Shown here in pieces: positions 36,020 to 47,580 of a stretch of DNA of 64,000 nt (position 1 is the stretch's first letter; each line of letters starts with the position of its first letter). This DNA comes from Climacium dendroides (lineage: Eukaryota; Streptophyta; Bryopsida; Hypnales; Climaciaceae): the NCBI GenBank assembly GCA_950106755.1, contig OX467088.1:12508001-12572000 (forward strand), in the 5' to 3' direction. The notes under the pieces are model-generated. The model did not search any database, was not told where the DNA came from, and saw nothing but the letters and a program-made list of their open reading frames with translations. A program made the translations under genes and the position numbers.

Positions 36020-39000
36020 TGTTGGTTAATTAGGCGGATAGTTGGACGTTCAATGTATATTTTTATTTACCAAGTTTTTTTATGATTAACTCCCATAGAC
36101 AATCATCTTTTAGATGGGATTTACCCTTAAGTGACATTGTTTGTACTTCCAAGTAAATTATGGACTTTTAATCATGTGGCTTCAAAATTCCATGGCTAAT
36201 ATAGTCAAGTGGCCTTATGTGTGGTGGCATCAAAATCCCATGATTTTTGTTGTGACTCTTTACAAATGCACCTTGTACTTTTAATACAAATATATATATG
36301 TGCCCATTTTATTACCAAAAAAAATCACCTAAGCCAGTTTTGACAAAGAAGTTGACCCTATAATTATAATTTTTCACCTCAAAGCTAGTCAATACTAACA
36401 AAAAAGAAAATTCCATTAGATATTGGGTCTAGAAAAATTACACATGCAATTATAGTATTAATTGTAGCATAGAAGCAATCTTTTGCAAGAAAGGAATATA
36501 ATTCACGTACTTTCTATAGCTAAGTCTTGTAGGCTTAGGTTTGGAATCTTGAACAAAATGTCCATTCATTCACATTGTCTCCCTATGATAGAACTACAAT
36601 TCTTCTTCTTTGTCAATAGATAAAAACCTAAGATGCTCATGAGTCATCTTTTAGCATTATCAAGAGAGGTTGAATTTAAATTTAAAAGTTCTTTACCCTT
36701 CAAGATGTCTTTTAGGTATAATATTGAATTTTTTCAATCAATAGACAATCTTTTGTATAAAAAGACCATATAGGCATACATACCTTCAAAGAACAATATT
36801 TTAAATTCTTTTTGGAAGGCTTTGTTGAAGCTTTATCTTAGAGATAAAATTCAAATAAAAGAATACTTCTTTTTTTAGTATATATAAATATGTAACATGA
36901 TTTTTGATAGGCTTAAAAAATAGGGTTTAATTTATTGATTTGTCATTAAATTGACAAGTTGTTCTATCAATTGATTCTACTTTGGTTGTTAACCTCTAAA
37001 ATAGAATAAAATGCCATTGTAAATAAAGAAATTCATTATATAGATGTGTATTGAATCAAAGCTTTATTAACTTTTATTAATGTGTAAACTTAAAACACCT
37101 TATATGTCTCTTGTTTTACTTCTTTTAACCCCTAAAGGTTTTTGACTATGATTTTACCAAAAACACTCTAAAACTGTCATTTTTAATACAAGTACCAAAT
37201 TTCAGAAAAAAAATATTTTTGGACACACATAACTATAGGGTCTTGTAGTATAGTGGTTTGTAAACAAGTGGTAAAAATTTCAGAAATTTTCGCCACGTAG
37301 ATTGCAAGATATTAGCATTTGAAGTGACAAAAAACTTTCTTTTGTCCCTATTAAAAACCAAACAGCTGCACTTCACAAGGTCACACTTTTATGAAAAAAT
37401 GTCCAAAATTGGTGGTTAGTCTATAGATTCATTTTTCAAGGCAAGTTGGCTACATGCTTGAAAATTTTCAGATTATTTGGAGTTGTACAACATATAGGAA
37501 AAAAATAGTAAGTAGAAAGAAGTAGATAATGATTCAAAACACTAAATTGTTAACAATTAATTTATGGAATTGAAAAATGACAATCCCAATGGTTGTAATG
37601 TTGTAATAAACAATCCACACCTAATGTTTTTTTTTCTTTCAAAAATATTGAAAATTGAGTAAAATAAAGGGCTTCAAAATTTATTTGAGAGTAGAAAATC
37701 TATAACTTTCCGCAAACTACCCCAAACTAAAACTCCTCATAACTTTCATCTCATTAATTGTAATGGAATGATTTTAAGTATATATAAATCTAGAGAACCA
37801 ATTTTTTTTAAATTCTTAAAAAAATGATTTTTAAAGAAGTTTTTTTTTGTTGCTCGAGTTGCCTACCAAATGCACAAAATGACATATTATACAATAACTT
37901 TTTAAACATGTAGTCAAAAATTATGAAAATTGTTGGGCCTTAAAGCTACTCTTTGGGCACATTGTGTGAAAATTTGAAAGAAAAAAAATTAAAAATCCAT
38001 TCATAGTGAGTTGCCCAAAATCGCTACGATGCCAAAAAATGTTGTTTGGTCTTTTAGGGTTTAACATGACTTGAAAAGATAATGAAACTAGTTAAATCTT
38101 GTATTCATGAAAAAGCAATTCAACTCTAAATTGTTCTAGTATCCATCCATTAATTGAACAATAAATGCTTTTTAAAAACTCTTCATCTAATTTAAATTCA
38201 CTAAAGACTCTTCAAAGAAGACACTATAATATATCAATCAACAATGAAATAATACATTATATGAACCAATGATAAATATGTTTAGGAGGAATAAATATTA
38301 TTTAATATTATGGATTTAATTATCTTTAAGTGGAATCCTTAGATTAATATCTTCATAAAGATTATTTTTCTTACCTCCAAACTATAATCAAATTTTCTTC
38401 AACTTTAATGGATCAAGATGAGGAAATTATGGAAGATAGAAATATGTAGTTATGACTCACCCTAATGAATCCATTTTTCCAACAAAAAAGTATTGAATGT
38501 CAAAGTTGATTTATTTACTGCTTAATAATTAGAGGAATGATTTTAAAATCAAATTCAAAACTCTACAAGGATGGTAAGGCATAAAAGAGAAAAGAATCAT
38601 TTGGTGTCCAACTTAGTAATAAACTTGTAGATTATGGACTAGAAATTGCATGATTTGACTATTATGTCAAAAAATCTCTAAAAAATTTGTTTGTCACTTT
38701 TTCAAAGTTGTTCAAATGTCTATCTAAACTAAAAACCAAAATTGCATTTACATATGTAAAAAATGCATTGAAAGAACATCAAGATGTGGTTTCAATGCAC
38801 TTTTTGTGAAGATTGTATCAATGCATTTTAGTATTAAATTTACTAAGCATTTGGGGGGGGAACATTTGAGATGCATAAATCTAATTCCTCCAAGAGAATT
38901 TTGGGTTGTAGTTTTGAACTAAAAAAATAAATTAACTGCATCTAAAATCATTGGCATGTAAAGGTTCAAATATGATTTCTATTACCAAACTATCTAAGTT

Positions 39001-39690
39001 AAAAAGTGAGTTATTAAAGGATTTCAAATGATGTTAGCATCCAAATTTTGATACCATATGACAAGGAGCTACGCTTGAGTGTCTTTGCTTATATAGCACT
39101 CTCTTATTTTTTAAGTACAACCCTACTTAAGCTTCTTCACTTATAAGGTAGATGACCCATTTCTAACCACTTAAAGCAATTGAACATATTTAGAAGGCAA
39201 TTATGTTGAGTGGAAAAATTTCCTTGTGTACGAAAATAGATTTAAAAAGGATTCCATAATTTTTCAGAATTTTATTTCCCAAAACAAAATTTCCATGAAT
39301 TTTCTAGGTGAAGATTTTATTTGCCCTATACTAGTCATATAGGCCATTATATTTCTAAATGAGGGCTAGTTACAAAATTGAGAGTCTTGTAGCCAATTAT
39401 AATGTGTTACATTACACCACAATTGATCATTTACTAATCTCTACCTCTACAGAAATTGAGCACCCTACATTGCCAAAATAGTGTGTGGTCAAGAATGAGT
39501 CTTCTACCTTAGTTATTGTCAATGCAGAGCTTCTTTTCTTTCCATTTAGAATTGATAAACTATGGCCACTTTCAAAAATTTAATACAAGGTACATTCAAA
39601 CATCAATCGTAAACTCTCATAAATAGAAGTTGTACACCTTTGAGCAAGGATCTATAGGCTTAATTTTTAAAGACTAAAGTAAATGTACCC
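36020..39690. repeat. Second direct copy of the 1-3.1 kb block
   Basis: It is collinear with 1-3130 but carries a TTAA-flanked element (37125-38064) inside a larger private segment (about 36960-38130), and another private segment at about 39150-39520. There is no intact gene; the CpG content is low. Confidence 0.75.
37125..38064 (+). mobile_element. TTAA-flanked TIR element, family P1, copy 2 (940 bp)
   Basis: It starts TTAACCCCTAAAGG and ends TTTTAGGGTTTAA, one base off the expected GGGGTTAA. It is collinear with 26985-27910. It lies inside the 36-39.7 kb repeat and is missing from the matching position of the 1-3.1 kb copy, so its insertion postdates that duplication. Confidence 0.85.
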
Positions 39691-40126
39691 ATTGTCAACT
39701 ACAACCCATATCCAACCTATAGGGAACATTGTTTCCAACCAAGGTTGGATCAAATTTCCAACTGAACCCTAGAATGTGTTTTTATCTCTTTTTTAAGGTT
39801 TGAACTAATAAGATCATGTCCCAAAGTAGTGAGCAACAAAGTAGGAAGTCATGAGTGGAAAGTAGTTCTTGAATAACCAAAATTGGAAGATTCTAAACAT
39901 TGGCTATAGACTCCAAACTCTTTTTGGCTCCCCAAATTCACAGTAATTTCAATTTCAGCAATAAAATTATGAAAAATTTGAAATACTCATATTTCCTATC
40001 TTTCTACATGAGAAAAATTTGCCGTGCAGCCGCACCTTAAATTGCTAATGATCTACTACAAAATCCCTTAAATGATCAAGTATGGATATATTTACTTTAA
40101 TCACAATTAGATTTAGTTACCTCATA

Positions 40127-40209
40127 CTCCCTCTTGTCTCAAAATAATATTGGTGTTTCCTTCACAAATTACAAAGAAAACACCGGTATTATTTTGAGGC
40201 AAGAGGGAG
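40127..40209. mobile_element. Stowaway-like MITE, TA duplication (83 bp)
   Basis: The ends CTCCCTCTTGTCTCAAAATA and its mirror TTATTTTGAGGCAAGAGGGAG form an almost complete hairpin. TA flanks both sides (40125-40126 and 40210-40211). CTCCCTC ends with a TA duplication are the hallmark of Stowaway (Tc1/mariner-derived) MITEs. It sits about 150 bp upstream of the Z-ISO start region. Confidence 0.92.
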
Positions 40210-40316
40210 TATGAAAAGCAATTAGCCAGGCCCAATCACAGAACGCCACGTCCAACCCACACGCGCTGTGCCTTTTCTCCGAACTTTTACTTTTACTTTT
40301 TCACTTTCTGAGGAAG

Positions 40317-40337
40317 ATGGTTGCTTTGAGGTTCTAG
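40317..40337 (+). promoter_or_regulatory. Six-codon uORF upstream of Z-ISO
   Basis: ATG at 40317 in a good context (AAGATGG) encodes MVALRF and then TAG. It is out of frame with the main start and lies 20 bp before the first in-frame ATG. It may damp translation if the transcript begins upstream of it. Confidence 0.4.
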
Positions 40338-40357
40338 TGAAGAGGATAGACTTGTGC

Positions 40358-43300
40358 ATGCTTCACCCTGTGAACGCAGCAGCCATGGCAGCTTGCACCG
40401 GCGCTGTAGCACGCCCTCTGCTCGCTGCCCATCAGCCTGGAACACAAAGGAGACCGCAGCTTTTGCAATGCGCCGCAAATACTTGCACTTCGAGGGTAAT
40501 CCACTAAATCCTGCGCTGTTTCTGAATGTGAATTTCAGCTACTTGCCGCATTTTTCCGAGCTCTGGTTGAATTTGTTGTTTGCAACACTTGGCGGGGGGA
40601 TAACTTCTAGGATTTCGGGATAGAAACCACAATGATCCTCCGAATTAGCACTTAGGAATTAGGGCTTGATTCAAAGAGTGTGCAATTGCTTAGCCTCGAA
40701 TTTCAACAGGATGAACTGATGTAGAGCTGAACGGCTATTCAATTCGAAACTTGCACTTCGGGGCTAATCCGCAAAAAAAAAATCCACTTCTGAATGTGAA
40801 TTTGAGCTATTTGCCGCATTTTTCCGAGCTCTGGTTGAATTTTTTTCTTTACAACGCTTTGCTCGAGTATAGCTTTCTAGGGTTTCCGAATAGAAACCAG
40901 AATGATATTCCGAACTACAGGATACCGCTGTTAGCACTTAGGGATTAGGGCTTTATTCAAGGGGTATCCAATTGCTTAGCCTCGAATCTCAAGAGGATGT
41001 TAGGATCTAGAACTGAACGGCTATACAATTCGGGTCAATAATGAAGATGATGAATTGTTGATACAAAATTTAGCCGAATGAAAGTATTTTTTTAGGTTCT
41101 CATTTCAAGGCGTTTCAGTATAAGTCTTTGAGTATGTGCGTTGCAATTCGCATGGTTTAACTACACAGACACAGTGAACAAGTGAGGCTTAACTACACAG
41201 ATTGGGAGTACATTATGAATCAATGGATAGTCACATTGACTTGGACTTCTTAACCGCTAAAGGACCTAGAAGCTCAAATTAGGCCTCAAATTTTTCTTCC
41301 ACTTTTGAGTGGTCCTGACGAAGACTTTCATTGTACCAATTTTTTTTTCTTCTTTGACCAATACGTGTAATGTTCTTCAGTGATTCGGGTGACATAAAAT
41401 TTGGTCCCATCCGAACTAGATTTTTTTACATTCAATTATCAATCAAATTGAGCATTTCGTAACCATGAAATCTCAATCCTTCAGGGGTAAGGGAGTACTA
41501 AATTTGAGAATGCAAGTCTAATGTGTGATTTGAACTCTAACCAGACGTTCTCAGTACTTATTTATGTGTATTGTATATATGCAGGGTACAAGAGCCTTCT
41601 TGTTGAAATCCAGTTATAATTTGAGGAGCAAGCATTGCAGTGTCTACTTCACTAGAAGATGCAGGGCCGAGACCCAGCCCGAGGTGGAGAGTCCACCCCC
41701 TCAACCTCCCGTGTCAGCACCTAAAATACCCACTTTCGTGAACTCCGTTGTAGAAGGTCCTCCGGATTCAGAGAATCGACAGCCAGTGCTTGTGGGTGAG
41801 GACGCAGCTGTTTTCGACGTGAAAGCGCAAAAGACATCTTCATGGATCTACTTCACTTTGGTTCTTGGAGTTGTTTTGGCGATTCTTTATTATATATGGC
41901 TGGATTCAAATACAGGTTACGGAGGAGCTTTCATTGATGCTCTCTCCTCTCTTTTTGGTAACCATGAGGTGAGCTAGGCTTGGATCTCGTGCATCAACAC
42001 TGGCCTTAATGACTTTTTTTGGATGTTTTATTTAAGTTCCTTCTTATGGGAGAGGGTCACGAGGTTGTCGTAGCTTCCCCCAACGAAGGTCTTGAACTGA
42101 ATTTATAGTTTTTAACCCTAAAGAACCAGAGGCTTAATAAGGCCTCATATTTTTTTAAGCAGTTTTGGTTTGGTCGTGTAGGAGATTTGTTTATTTTTGG
42201 ACCAATACCTGCAAAATTCTTCATTCATTCTGGTAGTATAAAAATGGTCCTATCTGAAGTAATTTATTCGCAATAAGATCAATTGAATTGATCATTTCAA
42301 ACCGCGAATCCTTGATCCTTTAGGGGTTAAGCATAATCAGGCACACTTTTGCTGTTCAAGCACTTATACTCTGATAATTGTTCATCTCCAAAGTACTGTC
42401 AATTCATTTGCTCGGGATGCTTTCCTTTGGAAAATTACTCTTTCATTGTTAGACGGTATTTGGGACATCAGTTTCAATGCTGAGTTTTCTTATCTTTGCC
42501 GACCATGCAAACCTCTTGCATGTTCGCTAACACTGTTTTTGTTGAATGCAGGTCGTAATGTTGGCCATTCTTGCTGTGTTTGCTCTCGTACACAGTGGTT
42601 TGGCTGGTCTGCGTGCGCAAGGCGAGAAGCTGGTGGGTGAACGAGCATATCGAGTCTTATTCGCAGGATTGTCACTTCCCTTGGCAGTTTCTGCTGTGGT
42701 ATGCTTCGCAAACCCGTACTCACTTATCCTGTTTTTTCGCAGATAACTAAAATACTTTTCCAGCTAAATGTGTAGTCTGTAGTTACGCAGATTGTTGTGC
42801 ACACTGAAAAAGCCAGGTCTCTGCAAATTTGTAAGTCATGGAGTGCTTCGTGTTCATCCTTTACCTGTTTTATCATAGTACAACCCTCTTACCCCATTGT
42901 GTGCTTGTATTGGTTAGGTCTACTTCATCAACCATCGATATGATGGTGTGCAACTGTGGCAATTTCGTACAATCCCTGGTGTTCATGAGGCGGTCTGGAT
43001 TCTCTCCTTCATTTCTTTCTTGTTTCTGTATCCTTCGACTTTCAATCTTTTGGAAGTTGCCGCAGTGGACAAACCCAAAGTTCATATGTGGGAGACTGGT
43101 ATCATGCGCATCACCAGACACCCTCAAGTAAGTTACATCTCTAGTCGGTTTCCGGATTCCAATTATATTATTTTTATTGTTTTGAGCAATCAGATTTTCG
43201 ATCATATGCCTAGGCTGCTCAAACTCACATCCCTCTCTAAGTACCTGAATCGAAAATTGATAGTTTAATTTGGATGGAAGTCCTTGTAGCGATTACAATA

Positions 43301-43770
43301 ATGTCCAATCCTGATGTCTTCTTTCCGTTGTTATTTCGCTATGCTTTTTGAAGCTGCCTAAATTATTCATATCACCTCCTAGCGGGTTCATTGCCTGTAT
43401 GGATGAAACAAGCTGATGAACCGGTGCTTGGCAGATGGTGGGGCAGTTCATCTGGTGCCTGGCGCACACCATATGGATAGGAAACTCCTTCACTTTGACG
43501 ACCTCCTTGGGGTTACTAGCTCATCACTTATTTGGTGTTTGGCATGGAGATAAGCGCTTGGCAGCGAAGTATGGGGACGCCTTCGAGCGAGTGAAGGACC
43601 GGACGAGTGTCATTCCTTTTGCGGCTATTTTGGACGGCCGTCAGAAGCTGCCCGACGATTATTACAAGGAGTTTCTCAGGGTGCCATACTATGTAATAGT
43701 CGTGGTAACACTTGGTGCATATTTCTCACACCCTTTAATGCAGTTAGGTAGCCATATCCTCCACTGGTAG
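40358..43770 (+). CDS. Z-ISO: 15-cis-zeta-carotene isomerase, chloroplastic (5 exons)
   Basis: Z-ISO isomerises the 15-cis bond of 9,15,9'-tri-cis-zeta-carotene in plastid membranes, between phytoene desaturase and zeta-carotene desaturase. I infer exons at 40358-40495, 41585-41968, 42552-42698, 42918-43127 and 43435-43770. All introns are GT-AG and phase 0, giving 404 aa. The second in-frame ATG (40385) has a better context (GCAGCCATGGCA) and would give 395 aa, close to the known plant length plus a longer leader. The N-terminus is Arg/Ser/Ala-rich and poor in acid, as a transit peptide. The NnrU-type membrane domain covers exons 3-5. Recognisable blocks are [77 protein letters not shown] and [11 protein letters not shown]. 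The family binds heme b through conserved histidines; candidate residues in the HSG, RHPQ and AHT motifs are all present. I see no break. Confidence 0.95.
40481..41030 (+). repeat. 268-bp tandem duplication at exon 1/intron 1 of Z-ISO
   Basis: The unit starting ACTTGCACTTCG at 40481, which covers the last 15 bases of exon 1, recurs at 40749. It continues through CTTCTGAATGTGAATTT..GCT and TTGCCGCATTTTTCCGAGCT to GCTTAGCCTCGAAT. The second copy carries a decoy of the exon end, but GGTAATCC is changed to GGCTAATCC, destroying the GT donor. Confidence 0.92.
41250..41490. mobile_element. TTAA-type MITE in Z-ISO intron 1
   Basis: It begins TTAACCGCTAAAGGACC and ends ATCCTTCAGGGGTAA. The body is collinear with 42112-42330 (AGGCCTCA, TTTGACCAATACSTG, TTGGTCCYATC, ATTGAGCATTTC). 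It has the same end type as family P1 but a different, shorter body. Confidence 0.8.
42112..42330. mobile_element. TTAA-type MITE in Z-ISO intron 2 (219 bp)
   Basis: It starts TTAACCCTAAAGAACC and ends GATCCTTTAGGGGTTAA, with TTAA at both borders. It is a sister of the intron 1 element, so two successive introns of one gene each hold a member. Confidence 0.88.
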
Positions 43771-44554
43771 TCCAGCTTCAGTTGTACATGTAACAAGGTA
43801 AGGAGCCTACCCCTGTGGCTTTCACCTCTTTTGAGCGATTCTCTTTTGTAGAAATGGAATTCTTTCTTCTTTTTCCAGGCCTTGTCCATATTTTCATTAA
43901 GATTCCAACTCGCTAAACTATGCTTCACTTCGATGCCATATCAGTGAGTGATGTATTGTTGAAGTTCACAGTAGGGAGGACCCAATCACAAGCGTAGACT
44001 ACCCTTGAACCATTAGTATTGACTCTATGAGGAAGCATCTTTGACTGTGATCAAATCTAGAAGTACCTCATTTCTTGCAAATCACGTACTTGAAGGACAC
44101 TTACATCGTACATGGGCGACTTTTCAACCCACGGGAAAAGGTCCATTCTTATGCTCAGAATGGACTGCCAATTCATGTGGAAAGGAATTGAGGACCTTTT
44201 TCCAACCTGTTACAAGTTCAGTATATTGCTGCTCTTTAGTATAATTATCGACACATACAGGGGAAAAAAGTTTCTTCTACCCTCAAGTGTAAAATTATAC
44301 CTAAACCCTAAACCCTTGATGCTTTTGCACCAAATGAATTTACTTACGTTCATTCTAATTGCAGAGGTACTATTAATACTAGTATGCTCATGTTACAATA
44401 CTTCACAGGTCCAATTTGAGATATGACTTGCTATCTTACACCTTTTGAAGTTGCAGATTCTCATGGAATAGCTGCCAAATTCTGAGCTGGAGTTATGGGG
44501 GATACTGGACTCCATTGTTTGGGCAAATTGTGAACCTTTTTTTTTCCGGTTATA
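43771..44554. other. 3' flank of Z-ISO
   Basis: This includes the probable 3'UTR, with relatively high GC up to about 44280. A short telomere-like word (ACCTAAACCCTAAACCC) lies near 44300. I cannot place the polyadenylation site. Confidence 0.5.
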
Positions 44555-44756
44555 CAGGTAGAACATCTCTCAATGCATGGTGTCAAGACTATGCACTAAG
44601 AGAGGTTTATGCATTTAGAGAGGCCACGAATACTGTAAACATTTAATGCAGTTTTCCATCTTGAATCATGTGCAGGCCCACCTACTATTTGCAGACTCTC
44701 TTATTGCATATTATGCAATTATACAAAAGAGGATGCACTAACAGAGGTTCTACCTG
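44555..44756. mobile_element. TA-flanked MITE with CAGGTAGAAC ends, pogo/Lemi-like (202 bp)
   Basis: The left end CAGGTAGAACATCTCTCAAT and right end GCACTAACAGAGGTTCTACCTG form a long imperfect inverted repeat with a GCAT core. TA flanks both sides. CAG-starting ends with a TA duplication and the GTAGAACCTCT word resemble pogo-type (Tc1/mariner) elements. Confidence 0.8.
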
Positions 44757-44806
44757 TATTAGTAGCCAATAGTTGACAATCTCTTCCTTGAATCAACCTG
44801 CCTACC

Positions 44807-45825
44807 TTAACCCTTCATTGCCTAAGGTCCAAACATGCTTAAAAGCATCCTGCCTTTGCAAGTGTTAAAAGTCTAAATTTCAGTAAGGTATGAAAATCTC
44901 AACCGTACAATCTTGTTGTGTGCATGTTGTAGATGGTGTGGAACAAATTTGGGGTCATTTGATCGTAGAGATTGAAAGATTATAATGTTTTAGTGTTGGA
45001 AAAAGGTGCTGAATTTTTCTTAAAAACACATTTGGAGGTGAAATTCGATTTCAAAACCTACTCAAGTGAAAAAACTTCAAACTACCAAGTGATTTGACAC
45101 CAATATACAAACACATTGGTGAAAAAAAATATCATTCAAATGACTCATTGTGTTTGCAAAATGGATTTGAAATGTTAAAAAGCAGTGAAAAAAGTAGAAA
45201 AAAATCACATCTATAGCTGAACATCCTTCTTCTAAAATGCTTCTCAGTCACTCATAACTTCTTGGATCAATATGAAATTTTAACCACACAAACTAGACTA
45301 GTATGCAGAACTTTTACAACAAAAACTATTGAAAACGGACCATGTATGAAGAAGTTATGAGCAGCCGAAGTTCACTATGATGTAAAAATGTGTGGATTTT
45401 TAACTTGAATTGCTCTCAAACATTCAAAATAGCTTGGATTGACATGAAATTTTTACCCCAATAACTAGACCTTCAGGGAAACAAAACACAACAAATTTTA
45501 TTGAAAATAAACATTTGATGAAAAAGATACAAGCCCCCAAAGTTGCAGCCATAAGAATGCAGTGTGCTGAACTCAAATCAAACCTGTGACTCTTCGAATG
45601 GCTTTCACAAACTCAAATCAAACCTGTGACTCTTCAAATGGCTTTCACAAACTCAATTCGTCTTGGATTGATTTGAAAATTTTACCACACAAACTAAACT
45701 AGTATGCGCAACTTTTACAACAAGTTTTATTAAATTTGGACATCAGATGCAAAAGTTAGAGCATTTCGAACTGGATTGTTACAATGTGAGGACACTTTTT
45801 GTCCCCTTCGGCGATGAGGGGTTAA
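44807..45825. mobile_element. TTAA-flanked TIR element, family P2 (1019 bp)
   Basis: It starts TTAACCCTTCATTGCCTAAG and ends CTTCGGCGATGAGGGGTTAA. The ends match over about 20 bp with TTAA borders. The body is unlike P1. It contains a recent 40-bp tandem duplication. No transposase-like ORF is present. Confidence 0.85.
45571..45650. repeat. 40-bp tandem duplication inside the P2 element
   Basis: Two copies of a unit beginning ACTCAAATCAAACCTGTGAC differ at one base (CTTCG versus CTTCA). Confidence 0.95.
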
Positions 45826-46581
45826 TCACGAGGTTGGTCATTCCCTACTCTCGCATCTTTCTGGTGGAATAACTTACAATCTGCTACAACCAGAATGAAA
45901 ATTGAATCTTTAAACAAAAATTGACATTTATATTGAATGATTAACGTTCATGCGTTTTAGCAGTTTGCAATACTTTTGGACTCCGATGGTTCCAATTTAC
46001 CACACATCGACATTAACGCTGTGATCAGAAAGTGTGATTTCTTGTGACATTTAAGATAGACAAGCCTATTAGCACCCTGATTTGCAATCTGACTATCTTG
46101 GGGTCAATTCCAAGAGGGGCACATATTTTTCAGAGCTGTGTGCTTGTTTCATGAGTCAAACCCAAGTGGGATTATAATTTTCCAATCAAATTTATAATTT
46201 TAGTGAGTTTTTGAAGTGGTCAGCCTTGAAACTACAGAACGTCTCTAGACTAGAGACCAAAAACAACCTAAAACCACCTAATCAAGTACTAGATATTCTC
46301 TATTGATGGAGTGACATGTTATCCCTTGTTATAAAATTCTCTAACTTTGTCATTAAATGAGGAGAATGGGGGAGGATTTTAGGTGGAATTGGGGCCAAAA
46401 GTAGGTGACATAATTGGATGGCAAACAATAATGGACTGGTCTACCTTAGTATTGTCCTAAGAGATAAAATAATGCTTGGATAGTTAAATCTATTGAGTGA
46501 CCCCATATTTCCAAGTAACTATGAAAATGCCAATGAAATATTCCTCTACATTATGCAGCTGAAGTGTGAAGGTTGTACCCC
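45826..46581. other. Intergenic, nothing recognised
   Basis: AT-rich sequence with short frames only. Confidence 0.5.
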
Positions 46582-46722
46582 TATGTGAAGGTTAGATTTG
46601 GAAATAATTAAGTGATTTTTGTGGGGGAGGAAAAAAAGTGCCACATGTCATCTTGTAATTGGTGTAAGGTAACATAGAAATTCAATTTCAACGCTTGAGT
46701 GCCAAATCAAACCTTTGCATAT
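46582..46722. mobile_element. MITE with TATGTGAAGGTTAGATTTGG ends (intact relative)
   Basis: The left end TATGTGAAGGTTAGATTTGG mirrors the right end CCAAATCAAACCTTTGCATA. It is about 141 bp. Its internal TTAA (in AAATAATTAAGTGATTTTTG) is unoccupied. The same site is occupied by two nested elements in the relative at 51810-53435. Confidence 0.82.
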
Positions 46723-46764
46723 AGTAATTTGAATGACTAGGAATGTGTGGATACAAAGTGGGGT

Positions 46765-47075
46765 GCTCTAAAAGTAACCTTGCTTTAAAGCTGACCACTA
46801 ACTTAGAGGTACATTTTGGTTTCTTCAATGTACCAACAGTGTACATCTCAAGAGGGGGTTGCTTTTAGTGACCACTGTATTTCAACTTCAAGAATTTATA
46901 ACTAATTCCATGAAGGTTCAATAAATATGAAATGACTTGGGTTAGAAGCCAATTCCATTTTTCTTCCTTTGAAAATTTATTGAAAATTGTTTCTTCAAGG
47001 AGTTTAGCTTCTCTCAAAAATGCAATCAGCTCTTAAAAAGTTGCTTTTAGAGCAGACTACCCTTACAGGACCTTC
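46765..47075. repeat. Diverged member of the ~330-bp palindromic repeat family
   Basis: It has a CTCTAAAAGTAAC start, a GTACA..TGTACATYTCAAGAGG centre, TATAACTAATTCCA.GAAGG and ACTTGGGTTAGA.GCCAATTCC, in the order seen in the 55-57 kb array. Confidence 0.7.
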
Positions 47076-47580
47076 AGTTATGAAGATCATCAATAGTGGG
47101 AAACCCAGTCATGGATAATCTTTCGCTGGATTATTTGTTGTCTACTTACATGGCTTGAAGTGCTAGTGAATTGTTCTTTGTCATTCATAGATCAAAAAAC
47201 TTGATCCATGGATACATAATCATATATATTTACACTTTATTTTATAAATATAGATAGGTATTCAGTTTACTAAGGTATACGACCTGTTTTTGACAATGGT
47301 GAAGCGTTTTCACATGTCTAATTAACCAAGGGTGGGGGGATAATTTTCTCCAATCAGGGAATAGAAATAATGAAGATTGCACTATTTTTTGTTAATTTTT
47401 CATGTTTGGAATTAATAGAAATTAAAGAAGTGTAGATTAGAGTTGACTTGTTCTCAACAATAGGCAAACCTATTTCTATTTCCAAGAAGCATACATTAGA
47501 CGTCAATGTGTTATTCATCACACAATAATGAAGGCTTGATCCCAGGTAGAGAAATTCTACAGTAGGTAACACTAGCTAGT
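47076..47580. other. Intergenic, nothing recognised
   Basis: Short frames only. Confidence 0.45.

Noticed and set aside
44300..44316. Telomere-like CCTAAACCCTAAACCC
   Set aside because: There are only about two repeats in the Z-ISO 3' flank. It is too short for an interstitial telomere tract.
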